DNA of 64,000 nucleotides from Chrysomallon squamiferum (Eukaryota; Mollusca; Gastropoda; Neomphalida; Peltospiridae): NCBI GenBank assembly GCA_012295275.1, contig CM022668.1, positions 8,612,818 to 8,676,817 of the forward strand, read 5' to 3'. Shown piece by piece: positions 1 to 11,358 of this stretch (position 1 is its first letter; each line of letters starts with the position of its first letter). The notes under the pieces were generated by a model. It saw only the letters and a program-made list of their open reading frames with translations, ran no database searches and was not told where the DNA came from. The position numbers and the translations under genes were made by a program.

Positions 1-14
1 TATTTTTAATTCAG

Positions 15-92
15 TCTTTCTTTCTTTCTTTCTTTCTTCTTCTTCTTCTTCTTCTTCTTCTTCTTCTTCTTCTTCTTCTTCTTCTTTTTCGT
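15..92. repeat. CTTT/CTT microsatellite
   Basis: A run of CTTT units passes into CTT units. The Lys-rich reading frame on the minus strand here is only this repeat translated. Confidence 0.95.
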
Positions 93-1136
93 TTTCTTCT
101 TCACTTTATGACAGCTAGACCACACATATTGAAATTCGTCCGATTTTGGTTGAACTGAATTTCTTCTCTCTGTAACATGACATCGTTTATGCACAAATAA
201 GCTTTGTACTGTCGCATATAAAAAAGTACTTTGCTAGCGATCGCTCAGATAACTCCCGCCCAGTCTGGTCGTTAGTTTCAGGCTCGTCTGTATCAAGTGT
301 CGAGAATGTTAAAAAATACTAACTAACGCAGACAGACCAGTAACTCGGTGGATCGTTACACCGGAGGGGAATGTGTGAATTATTTACATCAGTTGAGTAA
401 AAAACTTTCATTCACGAATTATATTTCAGCAAATATATGTATATTTGGTACATCAATGTATATTTGGTACATCTATGTATATTTCAGTACATCTATGTAT
501 ATTTGGTACATCTATGTATATTTGGTACATCTATGTATGTAGATAGTACATGACAACTTTTCTTATTGAGTAGTTTCTATTATTTTCACCCTGATCAGTG
601 AATAGTATGTGGAAATAATTTCGAAGCAAGATTTGGGAGCAGGTGAAACATAAATTAGAGTAACTTTCCTTAGCATTATCCTGTGATAATAAATGACCAC
701 TCAAAATGTTTGTTTTGTGTTCCTCTGTCAGTTCGACAGATAAACCTAATTTTGAATCATTTCGTCACCTACTGGGACAGTTTCTTCAGCCAGGCCAGGC
801 CAATGCTGGAAAAGGTATCAAGAAGAATGTCTAATTATTTAAAGGCACCATGCTTAGCTATATATATATATATATATAAATGAAACTGAAAGAAACAGTG
901 TAACACGTGAGAAGAGCAATGCATTACATAAACTGAACAAAAACAAAACAGTTTATATTATTTAAAAATACCAAGCTGTTGTAGCTACACACTCCCTCAT
1001 GTCATTTTGTTCTGTCATCGAACATTAGTAAAAATTCGATTTCGTAATTTCAGTTGTACAAGTTCAGTTACAGATATGGAAATTTGTTAAACATGAAAAC
1101 TATATCAGCCAGTGACAGGTTTCCGAAAATGTAGCA

Positions 1137-1193
<57 letters not shown>

Positions 1194-2250
1194 TATATAT
1201 CATTATTTAAAAGTTATAGTCAAACCTTTTAATAACCCTCACCGATATAGTGTCATTCTCATCATTATCACTAGGAGAATGCTAGATCAGGGTTGCCTGT
1301 ATTTACATGTGTATAGATTTACCCCGTTCACCGCTTTCCAGCCTTCATGCCATCCGTCGAGAGTTCGGCGGACACAGTGCGACACAAACTCGATCTCGAG
1401 TATCTCTGTTAGAAAACGTTAATGATGGGAATGCAGACAATGCAAATGGTAGAACGATTTGCATTTATTTTTCTTCATTGAATTTTTAAATATGCTGTTC
1501 ATCTTATCCAAATATCAAAATAAAGAAGCTATAATAACTTTGAATACATTTTATTATTTTCTAAGACAACTAGTCAAGTAATAGGTTCTTTTGCGATAAG
1601 TTCTGGTATTTGGTGGATGTAGTAATTCATACTCTCCGAAATTTCGTTATACCACCCAACACGTTTTAGCGCCAGAAATCAGTTGACTGTAACTCTTTAT
1701 TTAATTCGACCGTCACCAAAACTTTTGAATTTAAATATAGACAAACGGTTTCGCAGAGGCACATTTTAATGTTGCTTCTTCAGTCAGGTTAAAAACAAGA
1801 ATCTAGTATACTAACCTCACAGGTGCGCTAATAAAGCAGGTAGTTAGAGCTACACAGTGTTAGACAAAACACGATAGGATTTTCACTGAGATGAGGCCAG
1901 AATAGGATTAGTAGAAAGCTTAAAAAACGTTTGTGCTTAGCTTTTACCAGTTAAAAGAAACCACTATGAATTTCAATTTAGTTATTATATTTCATTCACA
2001 TTTTGAACTTGACCAATACGGTCACATATGTTTCTTATAACTTACTGGTTTCATCACTGGTTTCATCACTGGTTTCTATATCAGGTCTAATTCGAGCCAT
2101 GTTTTTATACATAAACAATCTGTTATTTGTGTCAGGATGATGAAAAGACTGATACTGAACACAGTTTTAATAGGTATCTTTGGTGTTACGAAGAAATAGT
2201 CAGGATGTACTGTGAATACAAAGCTATATTTTATTTGTTTAGTTGGAAAT
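93..2250. other. Spacer left of the DL1 gene
   Basis: AT-rich sequence without a convincing gene. It holds a 20-bp minisatellite of about five copies (TGTATATTTGGTACATCTA type, 436-540) and a CATA/TA microsatellite (1139-1200). The piece at about 2070-2140, around CCATGTTTTTATA and GTGTCAGGAT, recurs at about 5170-5240 and marks the outer edge of the DL1/DL2 duplication. Short open frames here have no coding character. Confidence 0.6.
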
Positions 2251-2368
2251 TAGAAGAAACTGAAACTAACAAAGATATTCAGATGAACATAATTTTATTT
2301 AGAAACAGTATGTTGAACAAAGCAAAAGTCCTTCATTTTGAGTGAGACTGTTGAACACTCTGTACAGA

Positions 2369-3617
2369 TCATACTGAAATGAATATATATATAAATATAA
2401 TATATTTTCATATTTCTGAGATACCAAATTAGACTTGACAAAAAACCTTATATGAATTAAAATATTTATTTTTTAATATCGCACTGAAACATTAAATATA
2501 TATAATTATAATAAAGAAATTTTAAAATTACACTGCTGTATTTTAAACTATTTAAAAACATTTGCGACGTAATATACTTCGATAAAAGTGGCAAACCTTT
2601 ATATCTAGCATGTACTAGACAGAGTACAATGAGATACGACTGAACAAGTTATTTTTCTATTACTAACTTGAACAGCACACGTTGTGGTTATAACAGGTGT
2701 ACCGATCACTAACAATTCCACCGTCAGACAGACATTGCTTCTCCGTTCTCTTGCAGTCTGATGTAACTGGGTTATCTTCACAGGCTGAAAGAATAATCAA
2801 GTTATCAGTATTAGACACGAAATAGTTCTCTCTGAGTTCACATCCAAGTACTACACCTAAATGTGTCTGACAAAATATAATAATAATAATAATGATGATG
2901 ATGATGATGATAAAAAAGTTTTAAAATAATAATAAAAGAAAGAAACTAAGGAAGAGATATGAACAAAAAAATGAGAGAGAAAACGTATGAGAAAGGAAAA
3001 AGGAAAAGACGAAAAAAAAAGAAAGAAAGAAAGAAAGAAAGAAATACAAAAACAAAAAAGAAAGAAAACAAAGAAGAGATAAGGAAAAAATGTGATGAAG
3101 CAAAAGCTACTATGTAACTCCAATATCAAATCGTGTGTTAAGATTCATCTTGGGTAAACTGAATTATGTAATTATTTAAATTCCTTACATCAAAAGCATT
3201 CGTAAGATACCATTTCCATTACAACTGAATAGCCTAACATTATATATATATATATATAATTTTTTTTCCAGTGCCTTCTCACATTCAAAATGGCAACAAA
3301 ATCGGTTACAGATGTTACAAAACAATAATTGCGTTGAATTTTCGTTGTTACTATTATACTACTGCATAGAGCAGTAGTAATAATATAGCAGTAGTAATAA
3401 TAGTTACAACGAAAATTCAGCGCAACTATTGTTATTTCTTCATCTTGTTCTTGTTGTTCTTCCTACTTCTACAACATCAACAACAACAACAACTACTAAT
3501 GCTATTATTAAGAGACTTACGAAGTTCTTCTGTAACTAAAAAAAGATAAATAAATAAAAATAATAATAATATGAAACAAACATATATGAACATACACTTA
3601 AATACATATACACATTA

Positions 3618-3677
<60 letters not shown>

Positions 3678-4385
3678 CACACACGTATGTGTATATATGT
3701 ATCTATATAAACATACAGTAAGTAAATAAAACAACAGAACATACTATTAAAGGTTTAATAATGCCATTACTATTACTACTGTTACTAAAACTACAGTTAC
3801 TAGAAATGTTATCATTATTACCATAGTACCCAACATTACTTCTTTCAGTGAGAGCATTATCGATTCTTTGTCACGATATTTTCCTAAGAATCAAACTTAT
3901 TTTGTACGTATGTTTAGAGAAGAATGAGTACCTCTTGATATACCATCGCTACCACTACTAATACCACTTACTATTATCACCAGCACCCCACCATCATCAC
4001 CACTGCTACTGTTACTACTACTACTGCTATTAACACAGCTTTATCTACAAATATTACTACAACAAGCACTATTATTACTACTTCTTCTACTACCTGCTAT
4101 TACCATTACAATCAGTATAACCATTATTATTACAGCTGTATCAAAAACAATTAATACGAGATTTTACTATTAGTTTAACTAAGAAGTCCACCAGTACTAC
4201 GACATCTACTACATCTACTACATTACAGAATTTCTTTAATATAGTACCAAATCAGATACGTTCTCATAACAAAAAACATTTGTCAGAACTAGTTTACCGA
4301 CGATGTTGCGTCTGTTATCGGCTGGTGCACCAAGTACAACCATACACACAGCTGCGACAACGGCAATGACGATACACGACTTCAT
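2369..4385 (-). CDS. DL1: secreted six-cysteine defensin-like peptide
   Basis: Proposed four-exon gene. Exon 1 (4385-4298, 88 nt) encodes a signal peptide starting MKSCIVIAVVAAV and ending near VVLGA, then a short acidic/basic linker; it ends in phase 1 at a GGTAAAC donor. A 15-nt microexon (3535-3521) lies between TTTAG and GTAAGT and adds VTEEL. The cysteine exon (2784-2668, 117 nt, phase 1-1) gives C-x8-C-x6-C-x12-C-x5-CC. The last exon starts at 2373 after TTTCAG and adds only the stop TGA (2371-2369); a polyadenylation signal lies at 2299-2294. If the last donor (GTTAGT) is not used, a TAG stop follows two codons after CC. The fold is probably beta- or big-defensin-like, suggesting an antimicrobial or venom-type role; the spacing is close to, not identical with, known families. 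It is a tandem copy of DL2. The exon structure is my reading from splice sites and phase. Confidence 0.78.
3321..3433. repeat. Inverted repeat (hairpin element) in DL1 intron 2
   Basis: Arms at 3321-3365 and 3388-3433 are near-perfect reverse complements (AACAATAATTGCGTTGAATT against its partner). Only about 22 bp of loop separates them. It looks like a small palindromic MITE. Confidence 0.75.
3540..4290. repeat. DL1 intron 1: CT/TA microsatellites and triplet-rich sequence
   Basis: CT and TA runs lie at 3619-3672, followed by degenerate ACT/ATT triplet tracts to about 4240. I see no further exon here. Confidence 0.6.
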
Positions 4386-4476
4386 GTTGTTTGTGTTCGT
4401 ACTGAGATGTGCTGAAGAACTACGTTATAAGACGCAAGTCTCTCAGACTGGTTTGTTTATCACTGCAAGAGACAAT

Positions 4477-4483
4477 GCCACGT
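4477..4483 (-). promoter_or_regulatory. Shared upstream box ACGTGGC of DL1
   Basis: ACGTGGC (then ATT) on the coding strand, 98 bp before the DL1 start codon, within a block almost identical to the DL2 promoter. A TATA-like CTTATAACG lies closer, at about 4422-4430. The same box is found at similar distance before most members of the family. Confidence 0.55.
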
Positions 4484-4499
4484 ATATAACAAGGATTAA

Positions 4500-5690
4500 A
4501 TAAATAAATAAATAAATGAGTAATAATAATTTAAAACGTATACGAATAAATATGTATGTAAACTAAACTATCTGTTTTTAACTTGGTTAAATGAGAGACA
4601 TCTGTTACAGAAATATATAAAGAAAAAAGTAAAACAAAATGGGAAAAAGAAGAACTATTGATAGCTAATAATAATAATGATGATGATGATAATATGAACT
4701 AGAAAAGTGATGATAAAGGTAGTTGTACATGTAGCATAAGAACAACAGTTTGCTTAATATATTAATTAATAATACTCTGGCCTCGCCGATTTGACCGAGC
4801 AAGTCTTCAAATGTAAAACGGGATGAAGTGAGCTACAAACACTGGGATTTTAGCAGCAGCATCAACCTTGCGTTCTCCAATTGTTTGTTATCTACACCCA
4901 GTTGTTCAAATACATACATGCATACATACATCAATACATACATACACACATACATGCATACATATACATTCATACATACATACATACATACAGGTATACA
5001 TGCATACATACATATATACATATATACAAACACATAATTATACATACATATCATTCAGCCACATATTGTAGTTCATAACAAAACCAAGAAAAACCTTTCA
5101 GTAGAATTAATAAGGTTCTGGCATTAGGATACAGTACACTTTAAAGATATATGGGGAGTGTTTTGGGGCTGCTACACCAGGCCTCATTACGACCATGTTT
5201 TTATAAATATGCGTTGTATTTATTATGTGTCAGGATTTAAAAACAAAACAAAACAAAACAAAAACCTGCTTAGCATGCATGTTTGGTGACATGAAAAAAA
5301 ATCGTATAAAATAGTATAAATATATTGGCATATTTCGAACTACAGTTTTATTTATTTATTTATTTGTTTATTTATGAATATTCTTTTAGCTAATGAGTTA
5401 AAAACAAAAACAATAATAACATATACAAAGAAGCACTCCAACTTATACATAAAATTAACAAATTCACACAAGCACGTACGCACGCGCGCACACACACAAA
5501 CACATGCTTACATATCTATTTCAAAAAAAAAAAAAAAGACTATTATTACTTTTACTTCTACTACCACTCTGATATTACTACTACTATCACGTATTTTTAG
5601 TATTAGCGTAACTATTACTACAACCATTTCTCCTAATCTTTAAAGAAAAAAAACAAAAACACAACAAAACTATAACAAAAATGTTGAAAT
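4500..5690. repeat. Spacer between DL1 and DL2 with CATA and CA microsatellites
   Basis: A CATA array spans 4908-5052. Lesser TTTA, CA and A runs lie at 5349-5540. At about 5170-5240 is the second copy of the duplication edge also seen at 2070-2140. No gene recognised. Confidence 0.7.
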
Positions 5691-7438
5691 ACGTGAATAC
5701 ATGAAAAGTTTTAGGAAAACTCAAATTAACAAAGATATTCAGATAAAACAAATTTTATTTAGTAACAGAATGTTGAACACAGCAAAAGTTCGATTTTGAG
5801 TGAGACTGTTCCACACCGTACAGATCATACTGAAATAAATTATGTGTAAATAAATTAAACCATCCATCCATTATCTATATGTTTGTCTACCTACTTACCT
5901 ACCTACCTATCGATCCATTCATCTATCGCTCTGTCTGTCTGAGTATCTGTCTGTCTATCCGTCTGTCTGTCTGTATATCTATCTATCTATCTCTATTTAT
6001 CTATGTGTCTATCTAGAAAGTAATCATTATAAAAGCAAAAATAAAGAAATAAAATTAAAAATTAAAATTAAAAATTAAAATTAAAATTAAAATTAAATAA
6101 AGGAAAAAATAGGAAAAGAAATCAAAGAAAATGGTAAAAATAAATCATAACAAAAAGAATACATTATTATATTATATATAATATTATCAGTATAGGAAAA
6201 GATAACTCTTTGTTTAGATTTCGGATTTGAAGGGTGCCGATTTGTACAGAATATCTTATATTAGACATACTTTATTATATTAGTAAAAAAAAAAATTATA
6301 TCACTGAAACATTAAACTATTTAAAAACATTTGCTACTTACTGTGAACAATCGTTTACACTAAGAAATCTATTCTACGATGAGGTACTTCTGAGTAAAGA
6401 CAAGTGTATGTTCGACTATTGTACTATTATTACTTGCCCCAACAGCACGTTTTGTCATTAACACAGATGTAGTCGTGCTGAACGACTCCGCCGCTGACGT
6501 TGAGACAGCGTTCTCTGGCAGTTCGACGCTACCGGGTTATTTCAGCAGTCTGGAAAAAAATAATAATAAAAAAAATAAACGAAGAAAAGGAACACTATTA
6601 GTCACAATACACTTGTCTGAGTACACATTCAAGTACTACTAGAAGTAATCTATGAATGGATTGAGAAAGAAAAGAAAAGAAAGAAAACGAAGAAGAGATA
6701 AAGGAAATGAAAAAAAAAAAATAATAATAATACAATAAAGTAAAATAAAATAAAATTCAGGGAAAAAACCCAGCAACAAACAAACAAACAACAAAATGTT
6801 GGAAAAGGAAAAAGATAAAGAAGGAAAAGCTACCATAAACTCTGAATATCAAATAACAAGTTAAGATACATTTTAGGTAATCTGAATTACCGATAAAACA
6901 AACAGTCATAAAAAACCGACAAAAAAGAGAGCATTTTTATTTAAACACTTAAAAAAATGTACAATTTTTACATCAGATTAGAAACTGCACATTTATTTTG
7001 CCGGCTACTTCAAAATACGTTTACATCAAGTTAATAATTACATTCAACATTTCGTGTTTTAGTATGTTCTCTCAACCTAACACTAATACATGTATTCCAA
7101 GAATATTTCATTAAACTAACTTTCAACAAATGACCAAGGAAATACTTGGTATCAACCTTAAATTAATAAATACGGCATCTTTATCAACGTATGTTAATGT
7201 TGTTTTTTTCTTCTTCTAAATGACGGTTTGAATAAACAATATTTAAACTTTTATATTATAACTGTATTTTGTAATGTTTTTCATTTATTTTTATTGATAT
7301 TATTACTACATTTTGGAAAACATTAATTGCACTTTTTTGCATTGTTGCTAGATTTAGTACTACTACTGCTTTCAATATCATTCCTTCTTCTGTTGTAGTT
7401 GTTGTTGATTGTTATTGTTACTGTTATTGTTGCTGTTG

Positions 7439-7445
<7 letters not shown>

Positions 7446-7488
<43 letters not shown>
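7446..7488. repeat. ATT microsatellite in DL2 intron 1
   Basis: A perfect run of TTATTATTA units just beside the microexon. Confidence 0.95.
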
Positions 7489-7491
<3 letters not shown>

Positions 7492-7779
7492 ACTACCATT
7501 TTATTACTATTATTACTATTACTGCAACTGGTGAAAAGACTTACGTAATGTTTCTAAATCTGAAAAATAAATAAAAAACATATAAATGACAGTTATATTA
7601 AACACAAACATTGATACAAACACACAGACGCACACACATATATACATAAAAATAGGTCAATCAAAACAGAAAATAGTATTAAAGAATTACCGTTGCCATA
7701 ATTAATACTACTATTATCAAAATAACAAGAACTACTACCAAAGGGTAACATTAAAGTTTTGTCTCACGACATTTATCAA

Positions 7780-8280
7780 AAGATCAGTCTTATTATATTC
7801 ACACGTTCTGAGTAGCATGGCCCAAACTTGATAGGTTTTCACGAAAAGTATTTTTTTAAACACTCAGCATACCTGTAGCCTTCCTAGTCGTGAATGTTGG
7901 GTTGGCTTAAATGTTTACCTTCAAAAGATTATCATCCACCTATTTAGGTTTTCCAGAGCGATTTGCACTTTCTAAGCTGAATCACCATGTTTGAATTTTG
8001 CAAACCGTCTCTGAAAATGTGATTCGTACACAGCGCCTACCGTACCTACTACCGATACAGTTTACAAACCGCTATACACGTTTCTTCAGCGTTTTCACCC
8101 TTTTTAAACTAGAAAAGCATTACGTGCAGAAAATGCAAATTTTGGTTATCCACTTTTGGCCTTGATAAGAGCTCAGAAAAGTTGAGCTATATTGATTTTG
8201 GGTGTGCGTCGAAAGCCAGTTGGTTATCACGTGTTGACAGTTAGCTGTCGTACCAACATTACCCGCAGCGTCTATTCACA
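7780..8280. other. Unique 0.5-kb segment inside DL2 intron 1, probable insertion
   Basis: DL1 intron 1 is about 760 nt and DL2 intron 1 about 1,290 nt. The excess is largely this block, which is not simple repeat and has no counterpart in DL1. It has no long open frame and no terminal repeats that I could find. An old transposable element is the likeliest explanation. Confidence 0.4.
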
Positions 8281-9027
8281 CAACAGTTGAAGTTGCTAAG
8301 ACATTTACGGACACTACCGCCATTACTGTTGCAACGACTTTTGTTTCTGCTACTAACACTACAACTACTATTAACACAACTACTAAAACAATAAGCACTA
8401 TTACAACTATTATACGTATCAGCCGCTATTACAGCTACTATTGCTACTATCCCTACTATCACTGCCAGTATCACTATTTCTCCTACTACCACTGTTGTTA
8501 CTAATTTTATTACTATTGATACTACTGTTTTTATTCGTAGCAAGCTATCCATTACTACTATTAATACTATTACAGCTATTAATACTTCTTCTACTATTTT
8601 TACTAGTACCATACATTCCATTATAGTATTACTTCGACTAATACTGTTAATAAAACATATGGTATTATTACTACTACTTTACTGTTACTTCTATTACCGT
8701 TATTGATATTATTTTTGCTACCAGGTATTTTTATTATTAGCATAAATATTATTACGACCATTACTGCCAGTACAACTATTATATTAAAAATTTCTGTTGT
8801 TCCTTTAGTACAAACTCATAACAGAAAAATCTACAAAAAATAATTTACCGAGGGTACTGTGTTTATCATGGACAGATGCACCAAGTACAACCGTACACAC
8901 AGCTGCGACAACGGCAATGACGATACACGACTTCATGTTGTTTGTGTTCGTACTGAGATGTGCTGGAGAACTACGTTATAAGACGCAAGTCTCTCAGACT
9001 GGTTTGTTTATCACTGCAAGAGACAAT

Positions 9028-9034
9028 GCCACGT
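9028..9034 (-). promoter_or_regulatory. Shared upstream box ACGTGGC of DL2
   Basis: Same box and same distance (98 bp) as in DL1, within the near-identical promoter block. Confidence 0.5.
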
Positions 9035-9059
9035 ATATAACAAGGATTATAAAATCCAA

Positions 9060-9579
9060 AATAATGAATATGCATAACTATATGAATTAAAATATTTGTT
9101 TTTACTTGGTTAAGTGAAAGACATCTGTCATATAGAGGCCATAATAAAGAAATAGATAGATAGGTAGATAGATAGATAGATAGATAGGTAGATAGATAGA
9201 CAGATAGGTAGATAGATAGAGAGACAGTTAAATAAATAAATATGGATAACATACATACATAAAGATACGTACGAATAGGTGCCATACGTTCGAGTCTCAT
9301 CAACGGAATCTGACGGATTTGTCAGGTCGCGACTGGACTTTGTCCTCCTGCATCAGGGCGTTCACACAAATATCCATAAACATTATACAGAAACATATAG
9401 AGTACATACTATTAGATACATACATACATACATACATACATACATACATACACATATATAAATAATAAGGCGAAAAATACCAAATTTGCTTTATTTATCT
9501 GGAAACAAAAAAAAATAAAAGAAAAATAAAACAACAACAACAAAGATAAAATAAAGATACAAGCAAAAACAAACAAACA

Positions 9580-9652
<73 letters not shown>

Positions 9653-10343
9653 AATAAAAAACAACAGGAAAAAAGAAAAAAAACACAAACAACATCGAAC
9701 GAAAGAATGAACTAAAAAACAACAATTAATTTGAAAAATGGAATGAATCATAATGCTATGGTGTCACTTTTAAAAAACTGGATTAACGTTGTTATGTCTA
9801 TTCCGATTTGTGTCATGCTCATAGCATTTTCATTCATTCATTTAATCTGAAAAGAAAAATGTCTTCATTTTAATATGAACACTTTGAGTATGATGTTGGT
9901 AAACTGGTAGATGTAATGGTTTTGAGACAATGAAGAAATACATAGTAACAGAATTCGTATGCTTTAATAATGAAATGATCTTTAAAATGCTTCGAAATTT
10001 AACACAAAATGTTAAAAATGTTTATTTGCATAGCTATTTACAGGGTTTTAACTAAGGTTTTTCTTTTCACCGTATCATTTATTATAGATATTGTTGTTCG
10101 ATACTTGGGTTTCATTTCTGTATTCATTCATTAATCTAGTTTTGGTTGTAAGTATTGTAACATACATAGGTGGCCAAATGAAATCCGGATTTCGATTCGT
10201 GTTTCTGATGAACCCTTTTGTTAATAGTAAATCAGAATCTGTAACAAATAAAATTATGAAATTATTAGAGAACGTTTCAAGCCACAAATTATTTATGTTG
10301 CTTACAAAATCCACATGTTTTATTTGTCACATAAACAGCATTT

Positions 10344-10374
<31 letters not shown>

Positions 10375-10780
10375 TTTTATTTATTTATTTTTTTTTTTTG
10401 ACGTTTGATAAACATATATAATGTATTGATAAAACTGGCATATTTCTCTGTGTTTCTTTTCTTTTTCTACGTTTTCTTTTCTTTCTTTCTTTTTTCTTTT
10501 CTTTAATTATTTGCAAAAATTGTGTTTATTTTTGTGTGTTAGTGGTTTGCCCTTACCGGACGTTTATTTTTTTATTTTTACTTTTTTTTAGTGAGGGCTA
10601 GACACATTTTTTACGTCATTGATTTGAAGCACTAATATACTACTGAAAATTATCGGAACAAGCGTTTGTTTAGTTAAAACATTGTCGTTTGTTTGGAATA
10701 ATTTATTTGTTTATTTTTCTCTTTAGATGTTCTGATTTTTGAAATTCAAATAATCAAGAGTTGATTTAATACATTCAGTT
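9060..10780. repeat. Spacer with GATA, CATA, AAT and TTTA microsatellites
   Basis: GATA array at about 9158-9222, CATA at 9418-9452, AAT at 9581-9647 and TTTA at about 10340-10392. The segment 9270-9370 is non-repetitive but carries no gene I can name. The open frame at 10091-10408 has no recognised domain and ends in the TTTA repeat; I do not call it. Confidence 0.7.
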
Positions 10781-10805
10781 TGTAATTTCGACTCTACTAG
10801 AACTT

Positions 10806-11358
10806 TTTTGCAGTTATGAAACGTGCAGTGAAACATGCTTGCCTAATAGCGATCCACTAAACACATTTGTTTAACAGGTAAGTAATTATTCTCTAAAACT
10901 GGACGGAAAAAAAATAGAAAGGCAAATACATTCTGTGAATTTACATATGTATACTCGTTGTGAAATATTTAAGACAATAACAAAACAAATATTTGTGATT
11001 CGGCACATGGCGTATTTGTTCGTCATCTTGAAAATGTGACGTCAAATGAACTAAGTCATTAAACATTTATTAAACTCCTGTTTCATTTACTTATTATTGC
11101 AAAATCGTTAAGTTTCTGAATTGCATTTTATAAGTCTGCAAAAGTAGATGATATGAAATTTAATGAAGATTATGTGTACACATATACAAAATAAAGAAGG
11201 AAAATGTACGGACGTTAAATAAGAAATATAAATATAAAATAGTTAATTACTTTCTCTAATTGCATTTTTACCTCTTCAGACGTGTTCGTTGTGCTTAGCT
11301 GCCGTTAGGAGTAATCCATGCAGGCTAAAATACATTTATTCTGCATAACGTAACAACA
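10806..11358 (+). other. Probable 5' UTR exon and intron of the giant repeat-protein gene
   Basis: A strong donor (ACAG then GTAAGT) ends a possible noncoding exon at 10877. A good acceptor (TTTTTACCTCTTCAG) ends at 11279, 80 bp before the start codon. A 5' UTR intron of about 400 nt is the simplest reading. No TATA box was found with confidence. Confidence 0.45.

Larger units (their letters stand above)
5825..8936 (-). pseudogene. DL2: broken tandem copy of the DL1 defensin-like gene
   Basis: All four parts of DL1 can be matched: signal exon 8936-8849 (88 nt, same phase-1 donor), 15-nt microexon 7559-7545, cysteine exon 6549-6434 and last exon starting 5829 with TGA and a polyadenylation signal at 5759-5754. 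The cysteine exon is disabled: the codon after Cys1 is TGA, and about 8 nt are missing between Cys2 and Cys3, shifting the frame; no reading frame is open through it. Splice sites remain intact. Exon 1 and about 110 bp of upstream DNA are almost identical to DL1, whereas everything after the signal peptide has diverged. The locus may still be transcribed but should not yield the six-cysteine peptide. Confidence 0.75.
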
